From Actinoalloteichus hymeniacidonis (GTDB lineage Bacteria > Actinomycetota > Actinomycetes > Mycobacteriales > Pseudonocardiaceae), in assembly GCF_014203365.1 (NCBI RefSeq), contig NZ_JACHIS010000001.1, positions 3,224,001-3,288,000 of the forward strand: a stretch of DNA of 64,000 nucleotides, written 5' to 3'. Made by a program: the position numbers and the translations under genes. How positions within the stretch are numbered: position 1 is the first letter of the stretch; each line of letters starts with the position of its first letter. Shown here piece after piece: positions 46,738-56,375 of this stretch. The notes beneath the pieces were generated by a model. It saw only the letters and a program-made list of their open reading frames with translations. It ran no database searches and was not told the origin of the DNA.

Positions 46738-46988
46738 CGGCCAATTGGTTATCCGCAGGTCAGCAAAGGGATCGGGGTGGATTTCTCGGTCGTCATCGCG
46801 GTAGCCGCGTTTTCCACGCGCGAGCGGTGCCTACTCGATTTCGGTCGCCGGGACGAGCAGACCGGCGAGGGCGAGGCCTCGTCGGCGCCCAGGTGCGGCA
46901 ACGAGCAACGCGTCGCTGGACGTGGGCCATTGCGAGCGATTCGACGGCCCAGCTGGCGTCGCCAGCAGATACCCGCAGTCGCCGCAGA

Positions 46989-47002
46989 TTCGTCACGGTG
47001 AC
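46989..47002 (-). repeat. Repeated element, copy 3 (14 nt)
   Basis: On the minus strand reads GTCACCGTGACGAA, identical to the core of the copies at 9113-9126 and 13047-13060. Confidence 0.6.
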
Positions 47003-47251
47003 ATATCAGGGACGGCAATCCCGTCAGTTTCGAGTCGGCGACGCGTGCCAGCGGGCGTCGCCCATGGCCACCTGGGCAGCCACCGGCTTTTCGATCCGAT
47101 GCCCGGCCGGCCCCATCCGATGCGCGCGTCGTCGCCTTACCGCACATGCTTTCGCAGGACATATCGAGATCGGGCTCTAACGGCGGCCGCAATTCTCTAC
47201 GGCATCTCCCCGCGCCGAAGAATGGCAACACCTGGAACCCGACCCATATTT

Positions 47252-47279
47252 TTCATGCATAATGTTGATTATGCATGAA
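47252..47279. repeat. 12-bp perfect inverted repeat, AT-rich
   Basis: TTCATGCATAAT and ATTATGCATGAA flank GTTG. It looks like an operator for a dimeric regulator, but no regulator or target gene lies directly beside it. Confidence 0.65.
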
Positions 47280-47667
47280 TGATCATGGTTGATGCCGTTG
47301 CCGCGTCAGGCAGGCGTGCCAGCCCGATGCCGCAGGACGAGGCCGTCGACCTGCACTCCGCCCTCGCCGATCGCCGGGCTTCGGTCGCCCCGGGCTCCTA
47401 CTGATGCGGCATTCCGGCGCCGTGGGATTCGGATTCCGTTGGCACCGCCGTTCCAATGCTCGGAAATGCGGCTCACTCCCCCTCGACCCGAGGAGTTTTC
47501 GCATAGACCGCACATCAGGTCGCCCGCGCTCCCCCGTTTCTTCGGGCGCTCATTACCCAACGGTGTGAATAACGGCGGCACACCCGGTGCGGAAGATCAA
47601 CGACCCTTATTTTTCGCAGGAAGGTAAGACGCGGCACAGCCGTCTACCAGGAAGGATCTGCTCGACG

Positions 47668-48192
47668 ATGTTCCGACATCTCATGAAGTTGCTCGCAACG
47701 GTGTTCATGGCAACGACGATGGTCACCGCCGTACCGACCGCATCCGCGCAGCAGGGCCCGGTGACGTGCGGTGTGAGCGGGGAGGCCGGTTTCCAGCCCA
47801 GTGTCCTGCTCGTACCGAGGCAGAGCAGACTCACGCTCGATGGCGATGAGGCAGCGTGCATCGACGCCGACGGCGAGGTCGCCGCCGCTTCCTTCCAAGG
47901 GATCGCCGACGGCGTCCTGAGCTGCCTGGGCAGCCCGGAAGGCACCTCCGGCCGGGGCCAGATCAGCTGGACACTGGACGACGGCACCGTCGAGACCAGC
48001 ACGGTGGACTTCGTCTTGGCCGGGACCAGCCTGGCTCACGTCGAGTTGACCGGTTTCGTCATCGCCGGACGCTACGAGGGTGAGCGGTTCACAGCGCAGT
48101 TCAACGTCGAGATCATCAACCCCGGAGTGCGTTGCGCAACCTTCCTGGGAGTGGACTCGGCTGGGTACGAGGGAACCTTCAGCATCGGCTGA
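47668..48192 (+). CDS. Secreted beta-sandwich-like small protein
   Basis: A 174-residue exported protein. MFRHLMKLLATVFMATTMV starts a signal peptide with cleavage predicted after PTASA. The mature part of about 145 residues has five cysteines (in VTCGV, AACID, LSCLG, VRCAT), and GQISWTLDDGTVETSTVDFVL with alternating hydrophobics suggests beta strands, resembling small secreted actinomycete proteins of unknown role. ATG 47668 has AGGAAGGA about 12 bases upstream; ATG 47683 is an alternative. Function unknown. Confidence 0.7.
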   Translation: MFRHLMKLLATVFMATTMVTAVPTASAQQGPVTCGVSGEAGFQPSVLLVPRQSRLTLDGDEAACIDADGEVAAASFQGIADGVLSCLGSPEGTSGRGQISWTLDDGTVETSTVDFVLAGTSLAHVELTGFVIAGRYEGERFTAQFNVEIINPGVRCATFLGVDSAGYEGTFSIG

Positions 48193-48489
48193 CCTACAGC
48201 GATGCGCAGTGTGAGTGCCCGTAGGACCTGTTCGTTAGCCGTGCTCCCGGCTACGGGCGGTGGCACCTGTCGTTGTTGTCCCGGTGTCACCGCCCGCGTG
48301 AGAACATCGATCACGGACGTCGCGTGCGCTACGCGGCTGCCGGGCAGGCGACAGGCGTATCGCCTCTCCCTCGGCCTCGCGTCCACCGCCGCGACGCCCG
48401 CAGACTCCTTCCCGTGCGATCGGTCTACAAGGAAGCGTCGCGCCGAGAAGACCGGTGGTCAGACGGCTGACGGGTGCTCGGTGGGATGG

Positions 48490-48699
48490 TCAGTGATCGA
48501 GGATCTCGGCAAGGTTGATCTGCACGTGGTCGTCGGTGGACTCCGCGCGGTCGGCGGCCTCCCTCGTCGCTTGTTGCAGGGCGTCGAACTCCTTGGGTCC
48601 CAGGACGTGTCCGACGACGGCCCCGGTCTCGGTGTCCTCGATCATGAGGGACACCAGTCCGAACTCGCTATCCGGTGTGATCCACATTTTCGCCTGCAT
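48490..48699 (-). CDS. Small acidic protein of unknown function
   Basis: A 69-residue acidic protein with balanced composition (ITPDSEFGLVSLMIEDTETGAVVGHVLGPKEF), unlike the arginine-rich shadow frames around it. No domain recognised and no clear ribosome site. It faces the recombinase gene, 117 bp from its proposed start. Confidence 0.5.
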   Translation of the reverse strand: MQAKMWITPDSEFGLVSLMIEDTETGAVVGHVLGPKEFDALQQATREAADRAESTDDHVQINLAEILDH

Positions 48700-48816
48700 G
48701 TGGTCGACGGTACGCGCCTGAATACCGTCGGTCGGGATACGCGACCGCCGTTCGGCCTAGCGGGTGATCACCTGTTCCGCTGTCTCGGGTGCGCTGCGGG
48801 GGCGCGTCGAGGGTCG

Positions 48817-49830
48817 GTGGAGGTGCGCGAGGCGTGGTCGACGGTGTACAAGATCGGCATGCGGTTGCTCGAAGCCCAGGACGCCTTCTTCCTTGCTCGG
48901 CGATCCCGAAAAGACTCCCCCCATACGACTGCGGCGTACCGACGAGACCTCGCTGGAATCACGTCTTTGCTGGTGGGAGAGCTGCAGCGAGCGGCGGGCG
49001 AGATCGCACTCGGCGAGGTCACCTCCGGTTCGCTGCGGGCCGCCTTCGGCGCGTTCGCGGATTCCCACGCGAAGAGTTCGGTGTTGCGGGCCTGGTCGAC
49101 CTGGAATCAGTTTCTGACGTTCTGTGTCGCCGAGGCGTTGGTGGCGGGCAACCCGATGGCTGCGGTGGCTCGGCCCCGGACGCCGGCGCTGACGCCCAAG
49201 CCGCTGCGGGGCGAGCAGACTCCCGAGGAGCTGCTCACGGCGACCGCGGCAGGCGCGAGTCGAGCCCGTGATCCCTGGCCGGAGCGAGACGTGCTGGTCC
49301 TGGCATTGGGCCTGATCACCGGTCTGCGGTCGGCGGAGATGCGGGAGCTGACCCTGGGATCGTTGGTCGGCAGACCGGGAGAGCGGCGGCTTCACGTGCG
49401 GGGAAAGGGCAGCCGTGAACGGTCGATTCCCATCGAGGCGCCGATGGAAAAGATCGTGGAGAACTATCTGGTCTCCTGTCGTACCCGGTTTCCGCGTCGA
49501 GCCCGTGGTACCTCGGCGCCTTTGCTGCTGGACCGGCGCGGCGACGCGATCGGTCGTGGTGCGCTCGAATACCTGGTGCAGTCGTGTTACCGCTCATCAG
49601 GTGTCCACGACCGAGTGCCGGCGGGGGCGAGTCTGCACGCACTGCGACACACCTTCGCCACCCGGCTGGCCGAGGACGGGGCCAACGCCTCCGAAATCAT
49701 GGCGTTGTTGGGACATGCGAGTCTGGCGACCAGCCAGAACTACATCGAGGCGACCGGCCGTGAGCAACGGTCTGCGGCGGCCGTGAACCGGACGTATCAG
49801 GCGTTGGCGCGGCTGACCGAACAGGATTGA
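48817..49830 (+). CDS. Tyrosine recombinase/integrase (XerC-like)
   Basis: A 337-residue site-specific recombinase. An N-terminal SAM-like core-binding domain precedes the catalytic domain. The active-site set is present: Arg in TGLRSAE, Lys in GKGSRERSIP, HxxR in HALRHTFATRL, His in GHASLATSQNY and the nucleophile Tyr in that same block. The start is uncertain: GTG 48817 is used; ATG 48859 is possible; the frame is open to 48202. No excisionase or attachment repeats were found beside it, so it may be a chromosomal recombinase or the remnant of an integrated element. Confidence 0.85.
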   Translation: MEVREAWSTVYKIGMRLLEAQDAFFLARRSRKDSPHTTAAYRRDLAGITSLLVGELQRAAGEIALGEVTSGSLRAAFGAFADSHAKSSVLRAWSTWNQFLTFCVAEALVAGNPMAAVARPRTPALTPKPLRGEQTPEELLTATAAGASRARDPWPERDVLVLALGLITGLRSAEMRELTLGSLVGRPGERRLHVRGKGSRERSIPIEAPMEKIVENYLVSCRTRFPRRARGTSAPLLLDRRGDAIGRGALEYLVQSCYRSSGVHDRVPAGASLHALRHTFATRLAEDGANASEIMALLGHASLATSQNYIEATGREQRSAAAVNRTYQALARLTEQD

Positions 49831-49909
49831 ACTCGGTCCGTCTGGCCAGCTGTACGGCGATGTTGCGACCTCCGCCGCAGACTGCCGGCCGGGGGCGCCT
49901 CGTGGCGGC

Positions 49910-50650
49910 TCAGCCCGCAGGCGGGATCGCGGGCTGTCCGGTCAGGGCACCCGCCCAGATGCCGGGGTTCTCCACCATGGCGTGGGAGAAGCCGTCTGGG
50001 CAGCTCACGACGGCGGTATGGCCCACCGAGGTGAAGCCGGGTCCACTCTGGACGCGACCGCCGAGTTCGACGGCGCGTTGCACCGACTGCACGATGTCCG
50101 GGCTGGCGAGGTAGCAGATCCAGCCGACGGCGTGATCGGTAGCGGCGGTGCGGCGTCCCGCGACGGCACGGCCGTCGACCTGGTACACGGCGTTGGCCTG
50201 ATCGTCGCCGGGGTCGGCGTCCCAGCCCGCGTTTGCGGCCCAGTAGGCGTCGGATCGGGCGGGGTCGGCGGTGACCAGCTCGGCCCAGCAGGGTTCGCCT
50301 TCTCGCGGCTCGGGCGCCCACGGTCCGTGGGTGACGCGACCGGTGTCCAGGATGGCGTGCAGGCCGCTTCCGTCGTCGGTAAGGGTCCGCGGTCCTCGGC
50401 GTTGGCCGCCGCCGAAGACGATATGCCAGCCTGCTCTCTCCCCCGGTCTCGGTCTGCGGACGTGTGCGGTGCGGCGTTCGCCGACCCAGCAGCTGAAGCG
50501 GTCGTTGGCTTGGGCGAGCACGACCCAACCGTGCAGGTCGGCGTGGAACTCCACGGATCTCGCGGGATCGGGGGTGAGCAGTTCGAGGCGACGAACACCC
50601 CGTACGGCGGTGGGATTCACGCGGACGTTCTCCTGCGGCATGTCGGGCAC
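49910..50650 (-). CDS. Two-module VOC family protein
   Basis: A 246-residue tandem VOC protein. Module 1 (about 15-120) starts RGVRRLELLTPDPARSVEFHADLHGW, module 2 (about 125-240) starts CWAELVTADPARSDAYWAANAGW and ends PDGFSHAMVENPG. Such tandem proteins act as glyoxalase-like enzymes, hydroxylases or binding proteins. The ATG at 50650 or 50638 can be the start. Convergent with the recombinase gene. Confidence 0.88.
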   Translation of the reverse strand: MPDMPQENVRVNPTAVRGVRRLELLTPDPARSVEFHADLHGWVVLAQANDRFSCWVGERRTAHVRRPRPGERAGWHIVFGGGQRRGPRTLTDDGSGLHAILDTGRVTHGPWAPEPREGEPCWAELVTADPARSDAYWAANAGWDADPGDDQANAVYQVDGRAVAGRRTAATDHAVGWICYLASPDIVQSVQRAVELGGRVQSGPGFTSVGHTAVVSCPDGFSHAMVENPGIWAGALTGQPAIPPAG

Positions 50651-50710
50651 GGTCGCCTACCAGCGACGGACCGGTAGATTCTGACAGAGGCGAAGTTCAT
50701 TCATGTTTGC

Positions 50711-52699
50711 TTAGTGGGGCAATACTCCGTTCGGCCTCGCCAATAGGTCCGTCAGGGGGGCAGGCCTGCCCAGGTGGAATCCCTGGGCGATCTCCACGCC
50801 CAGCTTCATCAACGCCTCGACCTGCGAGGGCCGCTCCACCCATTCGGCGACAGTGGACAACCCCAGCCCGTTGGCGATCTCCATCATCCCGGTGATCAGC
50901 ACGGCATCGGTCCGACCCTGATCGATGCCCCGAACGAACTCCCCGTCGATCTTGAGCCCGGTCACCGGGAGATGCTTGAGATGCACGAACGATCCGAACC
51001 CCGAACCGAAGTCGTCCAGAGTGATCCGGCAACCCGCATCCCGCAGCCGCCGGGACAGATCCCGGGCCGCGTCGAGGTTGGTCATCGCCGCCGTCTCGGT
51101 GATCTCGATGCCAAACCTGCCCTGCGCGATGTCGGCTGCGGCCAACCGGTCGAGGACGAAATCACAGAAGTCCTCGTCGTCGAGCGTGCGGGCGGAGACG
51201 TTGACGTCCAAACGCAGACCGGGTCCGCGGTGCGTGGCCAGTGCGTCGATGGCCTGCCCCAACACCCATCGATCGATCTCCAGCACCAAGTCCGTGCGCT
51301 CGGCGTCCGGCAGGAAATCCGCCGGTCCGATGTAGGGCAGGACGTGGTCCTCCAACCGCAGCAGCAGCTCGTAACCGAGGGTCCGGCCGGTGCGCATGTT
51401 GACCATGGGCATCGCGTGCAACGCCAGATGCCCCTTGCTCAACGCCGTCCGCAGCCGTTCCAACACATCGACGCGCTTCGCGGTGTCGGCATAGTGCGCG
51501 GGATCGTAGACGGTGACCCGGTTACGGCCCGCCGCCTTCGACGCGTAGAGAGCGAGGTCGGCATTGGCCAGGACGGCCTCCCAGCCGTGCCCCGAACCGA
51601 AGGGCGCGACGCCGGTGCTGATGGTGATCCTGATCGTGGCGCCTGCGACGTCTATCGGCACCTCGGCGATGGCCTCGGCCAGACGTTGCGCGAGAACCCT
51701 GGCCTGCGCGGCATCGACCTCGGGCATGATCACGGCGAACTCGTCGCCGCCGAGTCTGCCGAGGAACTGCTGGCCCTCCATGTGATCGCGCAGTGTCGCG
51801 GCGAGGGTGCACATGACCTGGTCGCCGATCTTGTGTCCACGCAGGTCGTTGACGTCCTTGAAGTTGTCCAAGTCGATCAACAGCAGCGAACCCGTGGTGC
51901 TCACCGCGAGCTGGCTCTCCAGCTCCCTGGTCAACGAACGACGATTGGGCAACCCGGTGAGCGGGTCCTCCTCCGCCATCTTGCGCAGTTCGACGTGCAC
52001 CTGGTGGGCCTGGGTGATGTCGTGCGCACTGCCGACCAGCCGCACCGGAACACCCTGCCGATCGTGGAAGACCTCGCCGAAGCACTCGAAGATCCGATCG
52101 GGCGCGTCGGGGTCGGCGTTGAGCGCCCGATGGATGTAGGTGAACGGCTCACCGGTGCGCAGTGCCCGGCTGAGCGTGTGCTTGACCAGCGGCAGGTCCT
52201 CCGGGTGGACCAGACCCAGGAACGCCGAGTAGTCAAGCTCGGCATCGGCGGGGTGCCCGGACATCTCTCGCATGCCCTCGGACCACACGACTCGGTCCTC
52301 CCCGACGAACCACTCCCAGTTGCCGACCTGCCCCACGATCGGCGAACGGCGGGTGGACTCGTCGGTCCTGATCAGTTCCTGTTCGCGCCACCGCGTGACG
52401 TCCATCGCCCGATACAGCAACCGATCGCCGCCCGGCATCCCCAGACAGACGACCTCGATCCATCGTGGTGGCGTGTTCTCCCCCGCGAGCCTGCTCAACC
52501 ACGGCAGGCCATCGGCGGTCTCGGCGATACCGGGAAGCAACGCGGGCAACGAAACACCGATGCCCTGTTCTTCGGTGACACCGAGGAGACGGGCGAGCGC
52601 GGCGTTCAGCCACTCCAGGCGCCCTCGGGCGTCCGCCACACCGAATCCGACGTCCGCGTTCTGCAACACAGCGTGCTGCACGGCCTCGTCGTCCGTCAC
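50711..52699 (-). CDS. PAS-GGDEF-EAL cyclic-di-GMP enzyme
   Basis: A 662-residue cytosolic signalling protein: two PAS-like segments (about 15-100 and 125-230), GGDEF domain with LGRLGGDEFAVI near 313-324, and EAL domain with YELLLRLE, NVSAR, EITET, LDDFGSGF and LKIDGEF. No membrane segments. The inhibitory RxxD site five residues before GGDEF is missing. EAL-type catalytic acids are mostly present, with ELL replacing EAL. GTG 52699 has GGGAGG five bases upstream; the frame continues to 52762. It may make or break c-di-GMP according to PAS input. Confidence 0.92.
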   Translation of the reverse strand: MTDDEAVQHAVLQNADVGFGVADARGRLEWLNAALARLLGVTEEQGIGVSLPALLPGIAETADGLPWLSRLAGENTPPRWIEVVCLGMPGGDRLLYRAMDVTRWREQELIRTDESTRRSPIVGQVGNWEWFVGEDRVVWSEGMREMSGHPADAELDYSAFLGLVHPEDLPLVKHTLSRALRTGEPFTYIHRALNADPDAPDRIFECFGEVFHDRQGVPVRLVGSAHDITQAHQVHVELRKMAEEDPLTGLPNRRSLTRELESQLAVSTTGSLLLIDLDNFKDVNDLRGHKIGDQVMCTLAATLRDHMEGQQFLGRLGGDEFAVIMPEVDAAQARVLAQRLAEAIAEVPIDVAGATIRITISTGVAPFGSGHGWEAVLANADLALYASKAAGRNRVTVYDPAHYADTAKRVDVLERLRTALSKGHLALHAMPMVNMRTGRTLGYELLLRLEDHVLPYIGPADFLPDAERTDLVLEIDRWVLGQAIDALATHRGPGLRLDVNVSARTLDDEDFCDFVLDRLAAADIAQGRFGIEITETAAMTNLDAARDLSRRLRDAGCRITLDDFGSGFGSFVHLKHLPVTGLKIDGEFVRGIDQGRTDAVLITGMMEIANGLGLSTVAEWVERPSQVEALMKLGVEIAQGFHLGRPAPLTDLLARPNGVLPH

Positions 52700-52784
52700 C
52701 CGTTCCTCCCTGGTGCCCACCCTGCTGGAGCAATCGTGGCGTTCGAATGGTGCCGTGGGCAAGCCGCCGTCTGTCCCTCAATCG

Positions 52785-53144
52785 TCAGCGCAGCCGTTCC
52801 AACCGGCGGGCCGTGTCGACGAGCCCGGTGGCCAGCCGGTGCATCTCCTCGGTACCGAGGTCGTCCTCGATACCGGTGAGGACATCCTCCGCAGCGCAAC
52901 GAAGTTGGAACAAACGATCTTGCAGATCGGTGATCTCCGTGGCGGACAACACGACCGCGTCCTCGGGCAGCCCGCCGCGCTGCACCATGCTGCGACGTTC
53001 ATAGGCACGTTGTCTACATGCCTGTCCGCAATATCGGCGGGGTCGGCCGGTCCGGCCCGAGGCGGAGAGACGAGCGCCACACCACGTGCAGTGCCGGGGT
53101 TCGCGACGAACGATCGGGGGCAGGGAGTCTGCAAGATGCTCCAC
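52785..53144 (-). CDS. Small zinc-ribbon protein
   Basis: About 119 residues. HCTWCGARL and RRYCGQACRQRAYERR make a CxxC...CxxxC cluster with a basic tail, then an acidic helical half (TEITDLQDRLFQLRCAAEDVL). The same build, on a larger scale, opens the coiled-coil protein at 8876. The start is uncertain; GTG 53144 is used and GTG 53150 is possible. It lies 85 bp upstream of the GGDEF/EAL gene and is divergent from GDPD. Confidence 0.65.
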   Translation of the reverse strand: MEHLADSLPPIVRREPRHCTWCGARLSASGRTGRPRRYCGQACRQRAYERRSMVQRGGLPEDAVVLSATEITDLQDRLFQLRCAAEDVLTGIEDDLGTEEMHRLATGLVDTARRLERLR

Positions 53145-53211
53145 GGCGACACACGCTAGCGGCCCGTACACCGGGTGCAGCGATGCCACGCCGCACTTGC
53201 ACACTGGGCCG

Positions 53212-54009
53212 GTGCCTCGACAAGTACCTCGCCCGCATCCCTATCTCGACGGGCCGTATCCGCGAGCGTTCGCCCACCGCGGGTGGCATCTGGATGAATT
53301 GGCGGGCCTGGAGAACTCCGGCGCAGCCTTCACCCGAGCCTGGGCCGAGGGTTTCCGATACCTGGAGACCGATGTGCGGGCCACCGCCGACGGTGTGGTG
53401 GTCGTCCACCACGACGAGACGCTGGACCGCACCACCGATGCTCTCGGGCCGGTGGCCCGGTTGCCGTGGTCGACGGTACGGCGGGCCCGGATCGGCGGCC
53501 GGGAGCCGGTGTCGCGCCTGGAGGACGTGTTGGAGGCGTCCCCGGCCGCGCGGTTCAACATCGACGTGAAGTCCTCGGATGCCATCGCGCCGGTGATCCG
53601 GGTCTTGGAACGGATGTCGGTGTGGGACCGGGTGTGCCTGGCCTCGTTCGACGAGAAACGCCTACAGACGCTGCGGCGAACCTGTGGCCCCCGCCTGATG
53701 ACCTCGGTGGCCGAGCACTCCGCACGACTGCTGTGGGCGGGGGCCCGGGTGGGTCGTCTCGGTGACCTGCTCCCGGTCGCCGGGCGGCTGGCCCAGCTGC
53801 CGCAGCATCGCGGTTCGCTGACGGTGGTCGACCGGGCCCTGGTGCGGGCGGCACATCGTCGAGGGATCGAGGTGCACGTGTGGACCGTGGACGAGCGGGA
53901 CCGGATGCGCACGCTGCTGGATCTGGGTGTCGACGGGTTGGTCACCGATCGACCGGATCTGCTGCGGGCCGAGTTGCGGGCGCGCGGGGTCTGGCCCGAC
54001 GGGGCTTGA
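53212..54009 (+). CDS. Glycerophosphodiester phosphodiesterase
   Basis: A 265-residue GDPD. AHRGWHLDE, GFRYLETDVRATADGVVVVHHDETLDRTTD, given as its catalytic stretch, and NIDVKSSD show the catalytic His pair, the Glu/Asp metal ligands and the Lys. No signal peptide. GTG 53212 is chosen because the frame upstream has no homology. It hydrolyses glycerophosphodiesters from lipid turnover. Confidence 0.9.
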   Translation: MPRQVPRPHPYLDGPYPRAFAHRGWHLDELAGLENSGAAFTRAWAEGFRYLETDVRATADGVVVVHHDETLDRTTDALGPVARLPWSTVRRARIGGREPVSRLEDVLEASPAARFNIDVKSSDAIAPVIRVLERMSVWDRVCLASFDEKRLQTLRRTCGPRLMTSVAEHSARLLWAGARVGRLGDLLPVAGRLAQLPQHRGSLTVVDRALVRAAHRRGIEVHVWTVDERDRMRTLLDLGVDGLVTDRPDLLRAELRARGVWPDGA

Positions 54010-54163
54010 GGGGTCCCAAGGTGAACGGCCGGCAACGCTGAGGACATGTGTTCGACGCGAGTGGATGTCGGCTGCATCGTTCCCGGGTCCGGCAGTGGAT
54101 CAGCCGAGTACAGTCCCGCCACCTGGGCCAATCAGCCTCGCCCGGGCGAGAGGAACTGGGGCC

Positions 54164-55552
54164 ATGGTTTCCAACGTGTCAGGCGCTGCGACCAGCGAGG
54201 AGAAACGCCGCGAACAGCGCGGCTGGGTGTGGTACGACTGGGCGAACTCGGTGTTTCCGACCTCGGTCATCACCGTGTTCCTGTCGCTGTATCTGACGGA
54301 GGTCGCGGAGTCGGCGGCACGCGCGGACGGACAGTCGTGCGCGGACGGGTCCGCCTTGGTGGACTGCGACATCAGTCTGTGGGGGTTGTCGTTCCCGGCG
54401 GGTTCGCTGTGGGGTTATCTGCTGTCCGTGGCGACCGTGGTGCAGGTGTTGGTGCTGCCGATCACGGGTGCGATCGCCGACCGGACGCAGAACAAGCGTG
54501 TGATGCTGGCGGGTTTCGCGTTCGTCGGTTCGGCGGCGACCTCTGCGTTGGCGTTGTTGGCGGGGACGAACTGGGAACTCGGCGTCGGGCTGTTCATCCT
54601 GGCCAATATCTGTTTCGGCGGGTCGGTCGTCGTCTACTACTCGTTCCTCCCGGAGATCGCCGACGCCGACGAGCGGGACGGGGTGTCCTCGCGCGGTTGG
54701 GCGTTCGGTTATCTGGGTGGTGGTCTGGCCCTGGCGTTGCATCTGGCGCTGTATCTCAACCACGAGGCGTTGGGCCTGACAGAGTCCGAAGCGGTTCGGT
54801 GGTGTTTCTTCACCGCGGGTCTGTGGTGGGCGGTGTTCACGTTGATCCCGTTGGCTCGGCTGCGAGGTCACCAGGCACCGCAGGGCACCGAGCGGGGTGT
54901 GGCGGTGTTCCGGGCGGGTTTCCGACAGTTGGGGCAGACACTGCGGGAGGCGAAGTCCTATCCCCTGACGCTGGGGTTCCTGGCCGCGTACCTGATCTAC
55001 AACGACGGGATCGTGACGGTGACCAACGTCGCCGGGCAGTACGGCGAGCGCGAGCTGGGTCTGGACCGGACGGTGTTGATCACCACGATTCTGATCGTGC
55101 AGTTCATCGCCTTCGTGGGCGCGGTGGTGCACGGCCGAGCGGCGCGGCGGTTCGGCGCGAAGCGGACGATCATGGTCAGCCTGGTGTTATGGGTGGTGGT
55201 CGTGGGCGCGGCGTTCTTCGTCGAGGCGGGCCAGGAGTTCCAGTTCTACGGACTGGCGGTGGGCATCGGCCTGGTTCTCGGCGGGACCAACGCCCTGTCG
55301 CGGTCGTTGTTCTCCCAACTGGTGCCGCCGGGTCGCGAGGCCGAGTACTTCTCGGTGTACGAGGTCGGTGAGCGGGCGACGTCGTGGCTGGGGCCGATGG
55401 TCTTCGCGGTGGCCGGGCAGATGACGGGTTCCTATCGGTTGGCGATCGTGTCGCTGGTGGTGTTCTTCGTGGTCGGGCTGATCGCGGTGTCCTTCGTCCC
55501 GGTGCGTCGGGCTATCGAGGCTGCGGGGAATCGCCCCCCGAAGGTGGTGTGA
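54164..55552 (+). CDS. MFS transporter, UMF1/Atg22-like
   Basis: A 462-residue membrane protein with about 12 hydrophobic segments. QRGWVWYDWANSVFPTSVITVFL at the N-terminus is the UMF1-family hallmark, and GAIADRTQNKRVMLAG is motif A. Related yeast Atg22 exports vacuolar amino acids; in bacteria the substrate is unknown. ATG 54164 follows GAGAGGAA. It precedes the thymidine kinase gene on the same strand by 64 bp. Confidence 0.88.
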   Translation: MVSNVSGAATSEEKRREQRGWVWYDWANSVFPTSVITVFLSLYLTEVAESAARADGQSCADGSALVDCDISLWGLSFPAGSLWGYLLSVATVVQVLVLPITGAIADRTQNKRVMLAGFAFVGSAATSALALLAGTNWELGVGLFILANICFGGSVVVYYSFLPEIADADERDGVSSRGWAFGYLGGGLALALHLALYLNHEALGLTESEAVRWCFFTAGLWWAVFTLIPLARLRGHQAPQGTERGVAVFRAGFRQLGQTLREAKSYPLTLGFLAAYLIYNDGIVTVTNVAGQYGERELGLDRTVLITTILIVQFIAFVGAVVHGRAARRFGAKRTIMVSLVLWVVVVGAAFFVEAGQEFQFYGLAVGIGLVLGGTNALSRSLFSQLVPPGREAEYFSVYEVGERATSWLGPMVFAVAGQMTGSYRLAIVSLVVFFVVGLIAVSFVPVRRAIEAAGNRPPKVV

Positions 55553-55616
55553 TCTCGGCGGCCGGGCGGCGAGCGTGCGTCGGGACTGATCGGCGCACAC
55601 CGTAAGGTCTGCGGCC

Positions 55617-56375
55617 GTGGATAGTGCAGTGTTGGCCGATGACCCGACCGATGCCCTCTCCTCGCTGCCTCGACGCGCCGGGCGTCGAGCGGCGGGGCAG
55701 GTGAGGTTCTTCTACGGACCGATGGACTGTGGGAAGTCGACGCTGGCGTTGCAGATCGATCACAACCACGCGCGGCAGGGCCGGGAGGGAATGCTGCTGG
55801 TCCGCCATGATCGGTCGGGGCATCCCAAGATCTCCAGCCGTATCGGGATCACCCGGGGTGCGGTGGAGGTCCATGAGGATCTGGACATCCGTGAGCTGGT
55901 CCGGGGGCGTTGGTCGGCGAGCAGACCGGTGGACTATCTGATCGTGGACGAGGCGCAGTTCCTGACCGAGGCGCAGGTGGATCAGCTCAGCGAGCTGGCG
56001 GACGACGTGCAGGTGGACGTGTACTGCTTCGGGATCGCCACCGACTTCCAGAGCAGGCTCTTCCCGGGGTCCCGCCGGTTGTTCGAGCTGGCCGATCTGA
56101 TCCAGGCGGTGCAGGTCGAGGTGCTGTGTTGGTGTGGCTCGGCGGGCCGGTTCAATGCCAGGGTCGTCGATGGGCGGGTAATCCGTGCCGGTGACACGGT
56201 GCTGGTGGCCGACACCGCGCGGGATGATGGACAGCGTGAGGGGGCTGCCGCTGTGGACGCGGCGACAGTCGACGAGAAAACTACCGTGCGTTACCAAGTG
56301 TTGTGTCGCCGTCATTTCAGGTCAGGTGATCTCGGTCCGATCGCGGCTGGGCAGGGGCAACTCAGCCTGGCTTGA
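55617..56375 (+). CDS. tdk: Thymidine kinase (type II)
   Basis: A 252-residue thymidine kinase. VRFFYGPMDCGKSTLALQ is the P-loop, VDYLIVDEAQFL the Walker B and lid region, and CWCGSAGRFN with CRRHF supplies the zinc ligands. It phosphorylates thymidine in pyrimidine salvage. A 30-residue N-terminal extension precedes the domain; the C-terminal insertion between the zinc pairs is long. GTG start at 55617. Probably co-transcribed with the UMF1-type transporter. Confidence 0.93.
   Translation: MDSAVLADDPTDALSSLPRRAGRRAAGQVRFFYGPMDCGKSTLALQIDHNHARQGREGMLLVRHDRSGHPKISSRIGITRGAVEVHEDLDIRELVRGRWSASRPVDYLIVDEAQFLTEAQVDQLSELADDVQVDVYCFGIATDFQSRLFPGSRRLFELADLIQAVQVEVLCWCGSAGRFNARVVDGRVIRAGDTVLVADTARDDGQREGAAAVDAATVDEKTTVRYQVLCRRHFRSGDLGPIAAGQGQLSLA

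Larger units (their letters stand above)
46226..47667. other. 1.44-kb accessory stretch without a credible gene
   Basis: Open frames on both strands here have skewed composition and no family signature or ribosome site, so I regard the DNA as non-coding or decayed. It holds AT-rich islands around 46715-46745 and 47245-47285 with palindromes, and a copy of the GTCACCGTGACGAA element at 46989-47002. A secreted-protein gene and a recombinase gene follow. Confidence 0.5.

Noticed and set aside
46351-47231. Minus-strand open frames of 127 and 160 codons in the gene-poor stretch
   Set aside because: Skewed composition, no ribosome sites and no recognisable family; treated as non-coding.
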